Assembly: GCF_000174435.1 (NCBI RefSeq)
Contig: NZ_ACJN02000002.1
Span: 935,490-999,489, forward strand
DNA length: 64,000 bases
Direction: 5' to 3'
Source of the DNA: Desulfonatronospira thiodismutans ASO3-1
GTDB lineage: Bacteria; Desulfobacterota; Desulfovibrionia; Desulfovibrionales; Desulfonatronovibrionaceae
Both the position numbers and the translations under genes were made by a program. A model generated the notes under the pieces. It had not been told where the DNA came from. It saw only the letters and a list, made by a program, of their open reading frames with translations, and ran no database searches. Below are positions 8,464-17,143 of the stretch, one piece after another. Each line of letters starts with the position of its first letter. Positions within the stretch are counted from its first letter, which is position 1.

Positions 8464-8848
8464 CATTGTCCTCAATCTGGTGAAAACAACTTACTTAAAG
8501 CAGGTACAAGGCATGGTCAAGGCGGATTTTTTCTGGTAAAATTCTATAATTAAGCAACAACCATTTTCCCGCTGTGCGCCATGCAGGGTTTAGGGTTTGT
8601 CAAAAAATTAGTGTTACATAATGCTTGCATAATCTGGGGTTTATCGCTCCTACGCTCTGTCCCGCCAGGGCGGGAGAGCGTAGCCCGACCGCTCCTGCGG
8701 TCATTGTGGGCGCTGAGCGTCCAGGGAATGTTCCCACGCAGAGCGTGGGAACAATAAGACAAATAAAACACTTATATCGTGACAGATCCTTACTGTCCTT
8801 TACGGCGTGGAAGTCACGGTGAGTCGATAATTTTCATGGAGGCTTGTC
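8464..8848. other. Intergenic region with strong palindromes
   Basis: No gene seen. TACGCTCTGTCCCGCC / GCGGGAGAGCGTA forms a hairpin at 8651-8682, and GTTCCCACGC-AGA-GCGTGGGAAC is a perfect 10-bp-arm palindrome at 8730-8752. The second is of the GTTCCCACGC type widespread between bacterial genes. The region separates divergent transcription units and must contain both promoters, which I could not place with confidence. Confidence 0.55.
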
Positions 8849-9622
8849 ATGTCCCTGATTGCCCTGCTTACTGATTTCGGCATAGAGGACCCTTATGTGG
8901 GACAGATGAAAGGGGTGGTCTACAGTCGTTGCCCCGGGGCGGATATTGTGGATCTGACCCACGGAGTGCAGGCCTTTAATATCCACCAGGGAGGCTTTCT
9001 GCTGGCATGCTCCCTGGATTTTTTTCCACCGGGCACAGTATTTATAGCCGTGATTGATCCCGGGGTGGGATCTGATCGCGGCATAGTCCTGGCTGAAACC
9101 CGGACCTGCTGGATACTGGCTCCGGACAACGGACTTCTGTCCCAGGCCCTGGATGCCGGGCTTTTAAAGACATGCCGGAGGTTTCTGGGCAATCCTCCCT
9201 CATCCACCACATTTCACGGCCGGGATATATTTGCACCTCTGGGGGCGGATCTGGCTGAAAAGCAAAAGGTACCCGCGGATTTTGAAGCTTTTGATCCCCA
9301 GGAACTGGTCAGGCTTTACCTGCCTGAGCCGGCTGCGTGCAGTACCGGGGTTAAATGCGTGGTCCTGCACCGGGACCACTACGGCAACCTGGTGCTCAAC
9401 CTGGACATAGATCCCTGGGCGGGCAGGCTGCAGGGGGCGAGGATGCGTATCGGCGGTTATGAAATGGTTCTGGTTGCATATTACGCTGCCATCCCCGAAG
9501 GGTGCCTGGGCCTGGTCACCGGAAGCCAGGGCAAACTTGAGATCGCGGCCAGGGAATACAGCGCTGCCCGGCTGCTGGGGCTCGCCCCCGGAGATGAGGC
9601 TTTGTTTTCGTTTATGGATTGA
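8849..9622 (+). CDS. S-adenosyl-L-methionine hydrolase (adenosine-forming), DUF62 family
   Basis: 257 residues. The family relates to SAM-dependent fluorinase/chlorinase, but most bacterial members hydrolyse SAM to adenosine and methionine. Visible markers are LLTDFGIEDPYVGQMKG at the N-terminus, VIDPGVGSDR, APDNGLLS, HGRDIFAP and DHYGNLVLNL, in the normal family order. The C-terminal beta-barrel domain is complete. GGAGG lies 7 bases before the ATG. It stands alone, followed by a GGGATT tract. No halogenase-type insertion was identified, so hydrolase is the better call. Confidence 0.9.
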   Translation: MSLIALLTDFGIEDPYVGQMKGVVYSRCPGADIVDLTHGVQAFNIHQGGFLLACSLDFFPPGTVFIAVIDPGVGSDRGIVLAETRTCWILAPDNGLLSQALDAGLLKTCRRFLGNPPSSTTFHGRDIFAPLGADLAEKQKVPADFEAFDPQELVRLYLPEPAACSTGVKCVVLHRDHYGNLVLNLDIDPWAGRLQGARMRIGGYEMVLVAYYAAIPEGCLGLVTGSQGKLEIAAREYSAARLLGLAPGDEALFSFMD

Positions 9623-9623
9623 G

Positions 9624-9679
9624 AATTGAGGTATTCAGGGATTGGGGGATTAAGGGATTGGGGGATTGGGGATTGGGGG
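9624..9679. repeat. GGGATT-rich low-complexity tract
   Basis: Irregular tandem GGGATTGGGGGATTAAGGGATT units directly after the SAM hydrolase stop codon; the same kind of tract as at 4411-4465 and 51053-51117. Confidence 0.6.
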
Positions 9680-9811
9680 GCGACTGGGCGACTTTAGCGA
9701 TGTAAGCTAACGCAGCGACTTGGCCAGGGGCGCGACAGTGTGCACAGTCTCGATGTCAACTGCTGTGTATTTTACAGTAAGGGAGTACGTAAGACCAAAA
9801 GGAGAAGGCAG

Positions 9812-10759
9812 ATGGCTAAAACATTTATTATGTATGATCAGATATGCAAGACCCACCTGGCCGGCAGCGGGCATCCCGAGAACCCGGCCAGGCTGGATGC
9901 CATTGTTTCCGCCCTGCAGAACGAGGATCAGAATTCTGAGCTGGTATGGCAAAGCCCTGAGCCGGCCCGGGAAGAGGACTTGTTTGGCAACCATGAAGCC
10001 GGTTACGTGGACCTGGTACGTGACAGCGTGGCCGCCGGACGCCACTCCCTGGGATATCCGGATACCGGTATAAGCAACGGTTCCTGGGATGCGGCCCTTA
10101 CCGCCGCAGGAGGCCTCATAAACGCGGTGGACCTGGTCATGGAGGGCAAGGCGGCCAATGCCTTCTGCCCGGTGCGTCCCCCGGGGCATCATGCCCGTCC
10201 CGGCATGGGCATGGGTTTTTGCCTGTTCAACAACGTGGCCCTGGCTGCCAGGCATGCCATGAAGAAATACGGCCTGGACCGGATATTGGTCATAGACTGG
10301 GACGTACACCATGGAAACGGTACCCAGGAGGCCTTTTACCAGGAGCAGGAGGTGTTTTTCTTCAGCACCCACCAGGAAGCCTGGTTTCCTTTTACAGGGG
10401 AAAGACACGAAACCGGCTCCGGCAAAGGCCGGGGAACAAACATGAATTTTCCGTTCAGCGCCGGTGCGGGCCGGGATGAAATCCTGCCCGCCTTTACAGG
10501 GCACCTGGTCCCGACCATGGATGAATACAAGCCTCAGCTTGTTCTTGTTTCCGCCGGCTTTGACGCCATGCAGGGAGATCTCCTGGGCCGCTTCAACCTT
10601 ACAGAGGACGATTTTGCCCGGCTCACCGAAATCGCCATGGAAATAGCCGGCAAGCATGCCTCGGGACGGCTGGTGTCAACCCTGGAAGGGGGGTACAACC
10701 TGGACGGTCTGGCCCGGGCCTGTGCAGCCCACGTAAAAACCCTTATGCAAGGCGGGTAA
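9812..10759 (+). CDS. Histone-deacetylase-fold amidohydrolase (class II HDAC/acetylpolyamine type)
   Basis: 315 residues from the ATG at 9812, which has AAGGAG 7 bases upstream; a longer frame from 9740 lacks a ribosome site. Zn-dependent deacetylase motifs are HPENPARLDAI, RPPGHHARPGMGMGFC (tandem catalytic His), DWDVHHGNGTQ (Asp and His metal ligands), SAGFDA (third ligand Asp) and EGGYNL (transition-state Tyr). Bacterial relatives remove acetyl groups from polyamines or other small amides, or act in acetoin metabolism. No acetoin genes are adjacent, so the substrate is open. Cytosolic, no signal peptide. Tail-to-tail with the moeA-like gene, 4 bases apart. Confidence 0.88.
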   Translation: MAKTFIMYDQICKTHLAGSGHPENPARLDAIVSALQNEDQNSELVWQSPEPAREEDLFGNHEAGYVDLVRDSVAAGRHSLGYPDTGISNGSWDAALTAAGGLINAVDLVMEGKAANAFCPVRPPGHHARPGMGMGFCLFNNVALAARHAMKKYGLDRILVIDWDVHHGNGTQEAFYQEQEVFFFSTHQEAWFPFTGERHETGSGKGRGTNMNFPFSAGAGRDEILPAFTGHLVPTMDEYKPQLVLVSAGFDAMQGDLLGRFNLTEDDFARLTEIAMEIAGKHASGRLVSTLEGGYNLDGLARACAAHVKTLMQGG

Positions 10760-10763
10760 CAGG

Positions 10764-12704
10764 CTAAAGCCCCATGCCGGGTTTCATTTCCCGGCCGGTG
10801 AGGGTGGTTTCGTAGCCGCCCAGGCTTTCAATCCCGGCCTTGAAGTCCCGGGAATGCAGCAGATTCATTACCTGGACCACCTTGTCGTCCTGGATGAAAT
10901 CTTCAGGAATGAGCAGGTCATAGCGCTCCCTGGCCAGGGGCACAAAGTCCAGACCCAGGGCCTGTGCTGCGGCCTTGATGCCCAGCCCGCAATCAGCGGT
11001 CCGGCTCAGGACATTTACTGCAATCCCCATATGCGTGTACTCTTCATTGGAGTAGCCTTTCACCTTTTCAGGTGAAATATCCGCCTGCTGCAGATGATGA
11101 TCCAGAAGGATCCTGGTGCCTGCTCCCTTCTGGCGGTTGACGAATTCCACGTCATCCCGGGGCAGGTCCTGCAGAGAGCGGATGTTTCTGGGGTTGCCCG
11201 GTAAAACCATCAGGCCCTGGTGCCGGACGGCCAGGTTGATGAGCCTGTAGTCCAGGTCAGGGGCATATTTATCCAGAAATGGAAAGTTGTAGTCCCCGGT
11301 TTCAGGGTCGAAAAGATGAATGCCGGCCATGTGCGCCGTGCCCCGCCTGATGGCGGTAATGCCGCCCATGCTGCCCACGTGGGTTGAGGCCAGCCTGACC
11401 GGAGGGTTGAACAGGGCCAGTTCGTTGGCCAGAAAATCCACGGTGTTGTCATGGCTGCCCACGGTTACCAGCACCTGGTTTACTTCCCGGGATCTGCGCA
11501 GAAGCTGTACCTCGATCATCCTGTCCTGCTGCATCCCTTCCAGGTCGGCAGGGATTCTGGTCATGCCCTGGGCTTTGGTCAGGGTGGTCATCATGCCCGC
11601 GCCCCTGGGCAGGGGAGTGGCCACGTACTGTTCTCCCACCCGGCCCACAGAGACCCTTAAAAACTCCTCCATTCCCAGTCTGGAGGGTATTTTCCGGGTC
11701 AGTCTGGCCTCGACAGTCACCGGTTCTTCCGGGGTTTTTCCCGACAGATGATAAACCAGGGGCTTTAATATTTGCTCAAAGCAGATTACAGAACTTACTG
11801 GATATCCCGGAGCTCCTACCAGGATCTTGTTGTTGTGGGAGATGCCAAGCACCGTGGGTTTGCCGGGCATGGCCTTGAGGCCGTGCACCAGTAACCGGCC
11901 CTTTTCCTGGATGATTCTGCGGGTAAAGTCCTTGCTGCCAGCCGACGAACCGGCCCCGATGACCACGATATGGGCCTGGGAGTCCAGGGCTTCCTGCAGG
12001 GCCTTTTCCAGCTTTTGTGGTTCGTCTGGTACCGGGGCAGTGCGCGAGAACCTGCATCCCCAGGACTGGGCCATGGCGGCAAGCACCTGGGAATTGCTCT
12101 CGATGACCTGTCCGGGACTGGGGTCCGGCCGGGATGTAAAATCCAGGACTTCATCCCCGGTGGGTATTACATGGATGCCCACCTGCTGGTATACATCCAC
12201 TTCCCAGATGCCTCCGCTGAGCAATACTCCTATGTCATAGGCGGATATCTCGTGATTCCGGGGCAGCAGAAGCTCTGTGGCCACTATATCTTCGCCTATG
12301 CGGCGCACGTTCTGCCAGGGGTAGGCCGGCTGCTCAATGGATATGCTGTGCTCGTACTCCTGGTTGATCTTTTCCACCATGATAACGCTGTCCATACCAT
12401 CAGGAATGGGATTGCCGGTATTTATCTCCACATAGTCCCGCCCTTTCTCAAGTATCACCGGGTTGTCCTCCCGGGCGGTGAAGGTGCTTTCGGCCCTTAC
12501 TGCCACTCCGTCCATGGCTGCGCTGTGAAAGGTGGGGGATGAATACCTGGCCCGGACCGGCCCTGCTGTCACCCTGCCCAGGGCCTGCTGTGAGGGAACG
12601 GATTCACGGCCCGGCAGGCTGGCGGGAGTAATTTCCTCCAGCACCTTTTCCAGTGCTTCATCAATGCTTATGGTTTTGAGATAGATACTTCTTTGACTGT
12701 CCAT
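10764..12704 (-). CDS. MoeA-like molybdopterin metal-insertion protein fused to a PBP-like domain
   Basis: 646 residues. Residues 1 to about 410 are MoeA: MDGVAVRAEST, DYVEINTGNPIPDGMDSVIMVE, the MPT-binding domain with GIHVIPTGDEVLD, VVIGAGSSAGSKDFT, PGKPTVLG and GYPVSS. Residues about 420-646 are a periplasmic-binding-protein-like domain (THVGSMGGITAIRRGTAHMA, then FVNRQKGAGTRILLDHHL, ADCGLGIKAAA) as found in PF12727. MoeA ligates molybdate or tungstate to the pterin dithiolene; the extra domain may bind the oxyanion or another ligand. AAGGA lies before the ATG. The presence of an aldehyde:ferredoxin oxidoreductase gene in the window makes a role in tungsten cofactor assembly plausible but unproven. 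Confidence 0.9.
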   Translation of the reverse strand: MDSQRSIYLKTISIDEALEKVLEEITPASLPGRESVPSQQALGRVTAGPVRARYSSPTFHSAAMDGVAVRAESTFTAREDNPVILEKGRDYVEINTGNPIPDGMDSVIMVEKINQEYEHSISIEQPAYPWQNVRRIGEDIVATELLLPRNHEISAYDIGVLLSGGIWEVDVYQQVGIHVIPTGDEVLDFTSRPDPSPGQVIESNSQVLAAMAQSWGCRFSRTAPVPDEPQKLEKALQEALDSQAHIVVIGAGSSAGSKDFTRRIIQEKGRLLVHGLKAMPGKPTVLGISHNNKILVGAPGYPVSSVICFEQILKPLVYHLSGKTPEEPVTVEARLTRKIPSRLGMEEFLRVSVGRVGEQYVATPLPRGAGMMTTLTKAQGMTRIPADLEGMQQDRMIEVQLLRRSREVNQVLVTVGSHDNTVDFLANELALFNPPVRLASTHVGSMGGITAIRRGTAHMAGIHLFDPETGDYNFPFLDKYAPDLDYRLINLAVRHQGLMVLPGNPRNIRSLQDLPRDDVEFVNRQKGAGTRILLDHHLQQADISPEKVKGYSNEEYTHMGIAVNVLSRTADCGLGIKAAAQALGLDFVPLARERYDLLIPEDFIQDDKVVQVMNLLHSRDFKAGIESLGGYETTLTGREMKPGMGL

Positions 12705-12902
12705 TTTATAGTCCTTTGATTTCAGTTTGTTGCAGGTTTAAACTTAAGTTCTGCGGAAGAGAAAATTGATATTAATTTTTTTCACTATAAAGGTCCAGAG
12801 GGCTTCAAGTTCCGAGGGCAGTATGGCTTAAGCCTGTTTTCAGGGAAAGGCACATTTTTTGAATCAGCCCAGGCAGAAATCCGGAAAACAAGGTTGTCAT
12901 TC

Positions 12903-13382
12903 ATGAGAAAGAATTTTATATTTTCCCTGCAGAAAGTACTGGACCTGCGCCGGCAGCAGGAGGACAAGGCCAAAGAAGCCCTGGCCCTGGCCAGGAAGAG
13001 ATACCAGGAGCAGAACCAGGTGGTCCAGGAGATCCTGGAGGAAAGGGTGCGGGCCAGGCAGAGCATGGAAGAGAAACAAGATATAACCCAGGCCGATATC
13101 TGGCTCTACAACCTTTACCGGGACCGTCTGAATCTTGACCTGGTCAAGGCCGAAGAGAAACTGGGCAGGTTGTCCAGGGATATCAACCAGAAACGCCAGG
13201 AACTCGTAGAGAAAAGCAAGCAGAAAAAAGTTCTGGAAAGATTGAAACACAATAGAAAGGTAAAATTTGACCATGAGCAGCAACAAGAAGAACAAAAAGA
13301 GTTTGATGAAATGGCCGTTCTGCGCTACCAGCCTGAGGCCCTCCAGGCTGTTGCAGATGATCATGGTATTGGCGGTGATTAA
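12903..13382 (+). CDS. fliJ: Flagellar export protein FliJ
   Basis: 159 residues, almost entirely heptad-like coiled coil rich in K, E, Q and R, beginning FIFSLQKVLDLRRQQEDKA, which is the usual FliJ N-terminus. FliJ is the central stalk-like component of the flagellar type III export ATPase complex in the cytosol. The ATG at 12903 is chosen over a TTG at 12894. The last 110 bases overlap the following motE gene in another frame, giving FliJ a C-terminal tail (FDEMAVLRYQPEALQAVADDHG) slightly longer than usual. No other flagellar genes are in the window except motE. Confidence 0.85.
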   Translation: MRKNFIFSLQKVLDLRRQQEDKAKEALALARKRYQEQNQVVQEILEERVRARQSMEEKQDITQADIWLYNLYRDRLNLDLVKAEEKLGRLSRDINQKRQELVEKSKQKKVLERLKHNRKVKFDHEQQQEEQKEFDEMAVLRYQPEALQAVADDHGIGGD

Positions 13383-13926
13383 GCTGGGGCTTATTTTCGC
13401 CCTGCCGGGTCAGAAAAGCCAGACGGAAGGTGAACCCGTGACCCAGAAAGCTCCTGTCATGGAAACAAGGCTTGCCATGGCCGCTCCCGGGGACAACAAC
13501 AATGACGGAGGCGATGAAGACGTGGAGGAAGTGGATGAAGAGGATATCCCGGGGGAGGTGCAAAGGCTCCGGGAACGTGAGGCTGAGCTGGACCGCAGGG
13601 AGCGCAACCTGCGCGATCTGGAAGAAGAGCTGGATGCCAAGCTGGAAGAACTCAGAGGGTTGCAGGCCGAAGTGGATGAGATGCTCAAAGAGGCTGACGT
13701 GGTCCGCGATGAAAAAATCGCCCACCTGGTGGATGTCTATTCAAATATGGAGCCTCCTCAGGCAGCCCAGGTCCTGGAGACCCTGAACGAAGACATAGCT
13801 GTCAAAGTTTTGGCTGGAATGCGGGGCAGGGAAGCAGGGGACATACTGACCAACGTCAACCCCCAGAAAGCGGCCAGGCTCTCAGAGATGCTCACCGACC
13901 TGCAGCTGCCATTTATTGAGCAGTAA
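13273..13926 (+). CDS. MotE-family flagellar protein (TM segment plus MgtE-N-like domain)
   Basis: 217 residues from the ATG at 13273. One membrane segment (MIMVLAVIKLGLIFAL) lies near residues 30-46, followed by an acidic linker, a coiled coil (about 95-150, REREAELDRRERNLRDLEEEL) and a C-terminal MgtE_N-type helical domain (YSNMEPPQAAQVLETLNEDIAVKVLAGM, QKAARLSEML). This architecture is that of MotE, which stabilises MotB/stator protein in other bacteria. It overlaps fliJ by 110 bases, implying translational coupling. No stator genes are visible in the window. Confidence 0.82.
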   Translation: MSSNKKNKKSLMKWPFCATSLRPSRLLQMIMVLAVIKLGLIFALPGQKSQTEGEPVTQKAPVMETRLAMAAPGDNNNDGGDEDVEEVDEEDIPGEVQRLREREAELDRRERNLRDLEEELDAKLEELRGLQAEVDEMLKEADVVRDEKIAHLVDVYSNMEPPQAAQVLETLNEDIAVKVLAGMRGREAGDILTNVNPQKAARLSEMLTDLQLPFIEQ

Positions 13927-13976
13927 CTGCCTGAGCGTCTTTTGTTTCCGCTCTAACCATGATTAAGAGTTGCCAG

Positions 13977-14060
13977 CCATGAAGGGCATGAAGTTTAAAA
14001 AACAGAAAGGAAAAAGCTGTCTCTTTTCTGGACTTCATACCCTTCATGTCCTTCATGGTT
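13977..14060. repeat. CATGAAGGGCATGAAG inverted repeat
   Basis: CCATGAAGGGCATGAAGTT (from 13979) is answered by CTTCATACCCTTCATG and CCTTCATGG (about 14032-14058) on the other side of an A-rich spacer. It forms a long imperfect stem between motE and the second-next repeat. Such CATGAAGG repeats occur between genes in many bacteria; no gene is present from 13927 to 14335. Confidence 0.6.
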
Positions 14061-14124
14061 AAAGGTTTTTTTCGTGAAAACAGATCGCTGGAGTGCACGT
14101 ATAGTTTTGCTCTATCGTTAAATA

Positions 14125-14308
14125 GTTTTCATCCGGAAACGGTTCTTTTTCCTTTTGGCGGCGTCAATCTGCACAATTATTCGTCACCGTATTAAGATAC
14201 GCCTCCTCATAATTGCTTGACTTCCTTGCCAAAAGAAAAAACTCCTCGTTTCCGTAAAGAAAACCAACAGCTTCAACATCCGGAAAGAAAGACTTTCCGG
14301 ATGGAAAC
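14125..14308 (+). mobile_element. MITE-like structured repeat, family A, copy 3 (184 bp)
   Basis: Ends as in the other copies, flanked by the direct repeat TAAATA (14119-14124 and 14309-14314). The inner hairpin CGTATTAAGATACG is conserved. One stem I position has decayed (CGTTTCCGT instead of CGTTTCCGG), making this the most degraded stem I of the four. Confidence 0.88.
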
Positions 14309-14335
14309 TAAATAACTCTTCACAATCATTCACCA

Positions 14336-15370
14336 TCAGGCCCTGGACATTTTATAACCGGCTATTTTCCTGCCGCATCCGGCGCAGGCTCCCTTGTCAA
14401 GATTGACACTGCGCAACTGAAACCCCAGCCTGGAGACAACAATTTCCCCGCACCCGGGGCAAGTGGTGTTTTCACCGTCATGGCCCGGAATATTTCCGGT
14501 ATAGACATATTCCAGTCCGGCCTCCTTTCCAGTATGCCAGGCCTCTTCGATGGTTTCCACCGGGGTGGACTGCCTGTCGGTGAGGTTGAAGGTGGGGTGA
14601 AATCTGGATATGTGCCACGGCGTATGCGCTCCCAGGTTGTTTTTAATGAATCCGGCCATGTCTTTAAGCTCCCTGGTGGAGTCGTTGAGCCCGGGAATGA
14701 TAAGAGTGGTTACTTCAAGCCACCAGCCCATTTCCCTGATTTTGACCAGGTTGTCCAGAACAGGCTTTAGCCTGGACTTGCACTGGTTCTGGTAAAAATC
14801 CTCGGTGTAGGCTTTGAGATCTATATTGGCTGCGTCAATCAGCCCGTCCATCTCCTTCAGGCAGTCCGGGCTCTGAAAACCGTTGCTGACGATTATATTC
14901 TTGAGTTTATTCTCTCTGGCCAGGCGGGCTGTCTCCAGGACAAGCTCAATGAATACCGTAGGCTCGGAATAGGTGTAGGAAATACTCCCGGCCCGGTATT
15001 CCCGGGCTGTGCTTACAAGCTGCTCAGGGGTGACAGGCTGGCCCTGGCGGAACTGGTGCTCCTTGGGAGGCTGGGACAGGGTGTAATTTTGACAGAAACT
15101 GCAGGAAAAATTACAGCCCATGGTGCCCAGGGAAAGGGTCATGCTGCCGGGCATGAAATGAAACAGAGGCTTTTTTTCCACCGGGTCAACATTCATGGCG
15201 GCCACGTTATCCCCCACCAGGGTGAAAAGCTCTCCCCGGGTGTTCTGTCTTACCCCGCAAAAACCCCTGCCTCCGTCTTCTATGAGGCAGAACTGGCAAC
15301 AGGCCAGGCACTGGACCTTCTGCTCCTTCAAGGGCTTCCAAAGTATAGCCTGTTTAGAAGTATGCATCAT
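14336..15370 (-). CDS. amrS: AmmeMemoRadiSam system radical SAM enzyme
   Basis: 344 residues. The radical SAM cluster motif is CNFSCSFC (CxxxCxxC). N-terminal cysteines in CLACCQFCLIEDGGRGFCGVRQN and a C-terminal pair of CxxC ribbons (CPGCGE, CAGCGRK) are typical of AmrS. Family markers also include SYTYSEPTVFIE, NGFQSP, NIDLKAYTEDFY and PWHISRFHP. The partner proteins of the named system (AMMECR1 and Memo-like) are not in the window. AAGGAGG stands before tandem ATGs at 15370/15367. The reaction product of this system is not known to me; a PflA-type activase function is sometimes suggested by similarity. Confidence 0.9.
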   Translation of the reverse strand: MMHTSKQAILWKPLKEQKVQCLACCQFCLIEDGGRGFCGVRQNTRGELFTLVGDNVAAMNVDPVEKKPLFHFMPGSMTLSLGTMGCNFSCSFCQNYTLSQPPKEHQFRQGQPVTPEQLVSTAREYRAGSISYTYSEPTVFIELVLETARLARENKLKNIIVSNGFQSPDCLKEMDGLIDAANIDLKAYTEDFYQNQCKSRLKPVLDNLVKIREMGWWLEVTTLIIPGLNDSTRELKDMAGFIKNNLGAHTPWHISRFHPTFNLTDRQSTPVETIEEAWHTGKEAGLEYVYTGNIPGHDGENTTCPGCGEIVVSRLGFQLRSVNLDKGACAGCGRKIAGYKMSRA

Positions 15371-15826
15371 ATTGTACCTCCTTAACTATTACGATGATAG
15401 CTGTTTATTTCGCGGTATCTGTCAGCGCTTTTAAGGAAAGCAGGGGACAGGCACTCCGGGACCCACTTGAGCATCATTTTGTGCTTAAAACATCTCATTT
15501 TTTGGGACAATCACGCCTCAGGCGTGACGGAAGAGCCAGTCCCCATGCCACATGCAAAGCGCTGACATGATACATCACGCGTTTTTATATTCATGCTATG
15601 TAAATTAATAGGTTCAAATTTTGTTTTTTCAAGTAGATGACGGAAATTTTTGCGGAGAAATGGTGCGTCCGGCCCGTGATCCAGATGAAGCAGAAGTCAG
15701 GTGGAAAGTTCTTGAGTTTGAAAGAAAAAAGCATTAATGATTATTGTTGCACGGGTTGTTCTCAATGAAAATAATACGCTTAATTGCCTGGGAAGGCAGA
15801 TTTTTTCAATTATTTCAGGAGATTTT
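15371..15826. other. Intergenic region with REP-like palindrome
   Basis: 456 bases without a convincing gene. TCACGCCTCAGGCGTGA at 15511-15527 is a member of the REP-like family, set in remnants of the GGGGACAG...CAGTCCCC context (15444-15554). A short frame ending near 15737 (about 40 codons, no start signal) may be a gene remnant but I cannot name it. The purM promoter must lie in the last 100 bases or so. Confidence 0.5.
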
Positions 15827-16873
15827 ATGACCAGGAGAGGAGAGGCTTACCAGCAGGCCGGAGTGGATACGGAAAAAGCAGGCCGGTTTGTGGAGAGTAT
15901 CAAAAGCATGGTGGCCCAAACCCATGTCAAGGGGGTTATCAACGATATCGGCGGATTCGGCGGACTGTTCAAGCTTGATATGAACGAGCTCCAGGAACCT
16001 GTACTGGTTGCCTCCACCGATGGGGTGGGGACCAAGCTGAAGCTTGCTTTCCTCTTTGACCGTCACGATACCATAGGTATCGACCTGGTGGCCATGTCTG
16101 TCAACGATGTCCTGGTGCAGGGAGCAAAGCCCTTGTTTTTTCTGGATTACCTGGCCACCGGTAAACTCGATACCAGGCAGGGTGAAGAGATCGTAAAGGG
16201 AGTAGCCCAGGGGTGTATTCAGGCCGGCTGTGCTCTTTTGGGGGGTGAGACCGCTGAAATGCCCGATTTTTATCCGCCGGGGGAATATGATCTTTCCGGT
16301 TTCTGCGTGGGAGTGGTTGACGACTCCAGGATAGTGGACGGCGGAGAAATAAGGCGCGACGACGTGATTATCGGCCTTGCTTCCAGCGGTCTGCACTCAA
16401 ATGGTTTTTCCCTGGTGCGCAAGCTTCTTACTCAGTCGGGCTTGAAAGGCGAGGATATTTTTCCCGGGACTTCCAGTGAAGTCCGCGAAGTTCTTCTGCA
16501 GCCCACCAGGATCTATACCGCAGAGGTCAAGGGGCTGATGCGCGATATCCGCATCAAGGGAATGGCGCATATCACCGGCGGAGGTTTTTACGACAATATT
16601 CCCAGGATACTGCACCGCGGGCTGGGGGCCAGGATCAACTTCGGCAGCTGGGATATCCCTCCGGTAATGCACTGGGTCAGAGAGCAGGGCCGGATGAACT
16701 GGGAGGACATGCTGCAGATATTCAACTGCGGCATAGGTTATGTAATGGTTGTCTCCCCCGGGGACAGTGAGGAGGTCTGCTCCAGACTGGCAGGCATGGG
16801 CTGCCCGGCCTGGGAGATAGGGCGTATCACCGGGGCCCTGGCTGACGGCGATACTGTTGTGATGGATTTTTGA
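15827..16873 (+). CDS. purM: Phosphoribosylformylglycinamidine cyclo-ligase (AIR synthase)
   Basis: 348 residues from the ATG at 15827, with CAGGAGA 6 bases upstream; an in-frame extension to 15737 lacks a ribosome site and exceeds the family length. It catalyses ATP-dependent ring closure of FGAM to AIR in purine synthesis. Visible motifs are VASTDGVGTKLKLAF (ATP/metal loop), DLVAMSVNDVLVQGAKPLFFLDY, GGETAEMPDFY, GLASSGLHSNGFSL and HITGGGFYDNIPRIL. It is complete and intact. It stands alone here, not in a purine operon. Confidence 0.96.
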   Translation: MTRRGEAYQQAGVDTEKAGRFVESIKSMVAQTHVKGVINDIGGFGGLFKLDMNELQEPVLVASTDGVGTKLKLAFLFDRHDTIGIDLVAMSVNDVLVQGAKPLFFLDYLATGKLDTRQGEEIVKGVAQGCIQAGCALLGGETAEMPDFYPPGEYDLSGFCVGVVDDSRIVDGGEIRRDDVIIGLASSGLHSNGFSLVRKLLTQSGLKGEDIFPGTSSEVREVLLQPTRIYTAEVKGLMRDIRIKGMAHITGGGFYDNIPRILHRGLGARINFGSWDIPPVMHWVREQGRMNWEDMLQIFNCGIGYVMVVSPGDSEEVCSRLAGMGCPAWEIGRITGALADGDTVVMDF

Positions 16874-17143
16874 CGGTCTGCGGCCTTGCTGTCCGGATGA
16901 AAACAAGTTTTCCCCTTTTATTGCCGGCACCACCTTCCTGCTCTTCACCCTCTTTTTAGTTTCCGCCCGCAATGCCGGTTTTTTCAGGCTGGAACCGCTA
17001 AAATGCACCCTTGATGACGTGACTATGCATTTACAGTTATTGATGTGCTGATTTTTTGATTGTCACACAACCCGATCTGGATTAAACAGCCTTTCTCTTC
17101 AGGTTTTTTCCACCGCTAAACCAAAATCATGCGAGGGCTAACA

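Noticed and set aside
15601-15739. About 40-codon frame ending VRWKVLEFERKKH
   Set aside because: No start codon with a ribosome site and no partner gene; it may be a remnant, but I cannot name it.
16990-17128. Sigma-54 promoter before the membrane protein gene
   Set aside because: Candidate GG and GC pairs (for example CTGGAACCGCTAAAATGC) have the wrong spacing.
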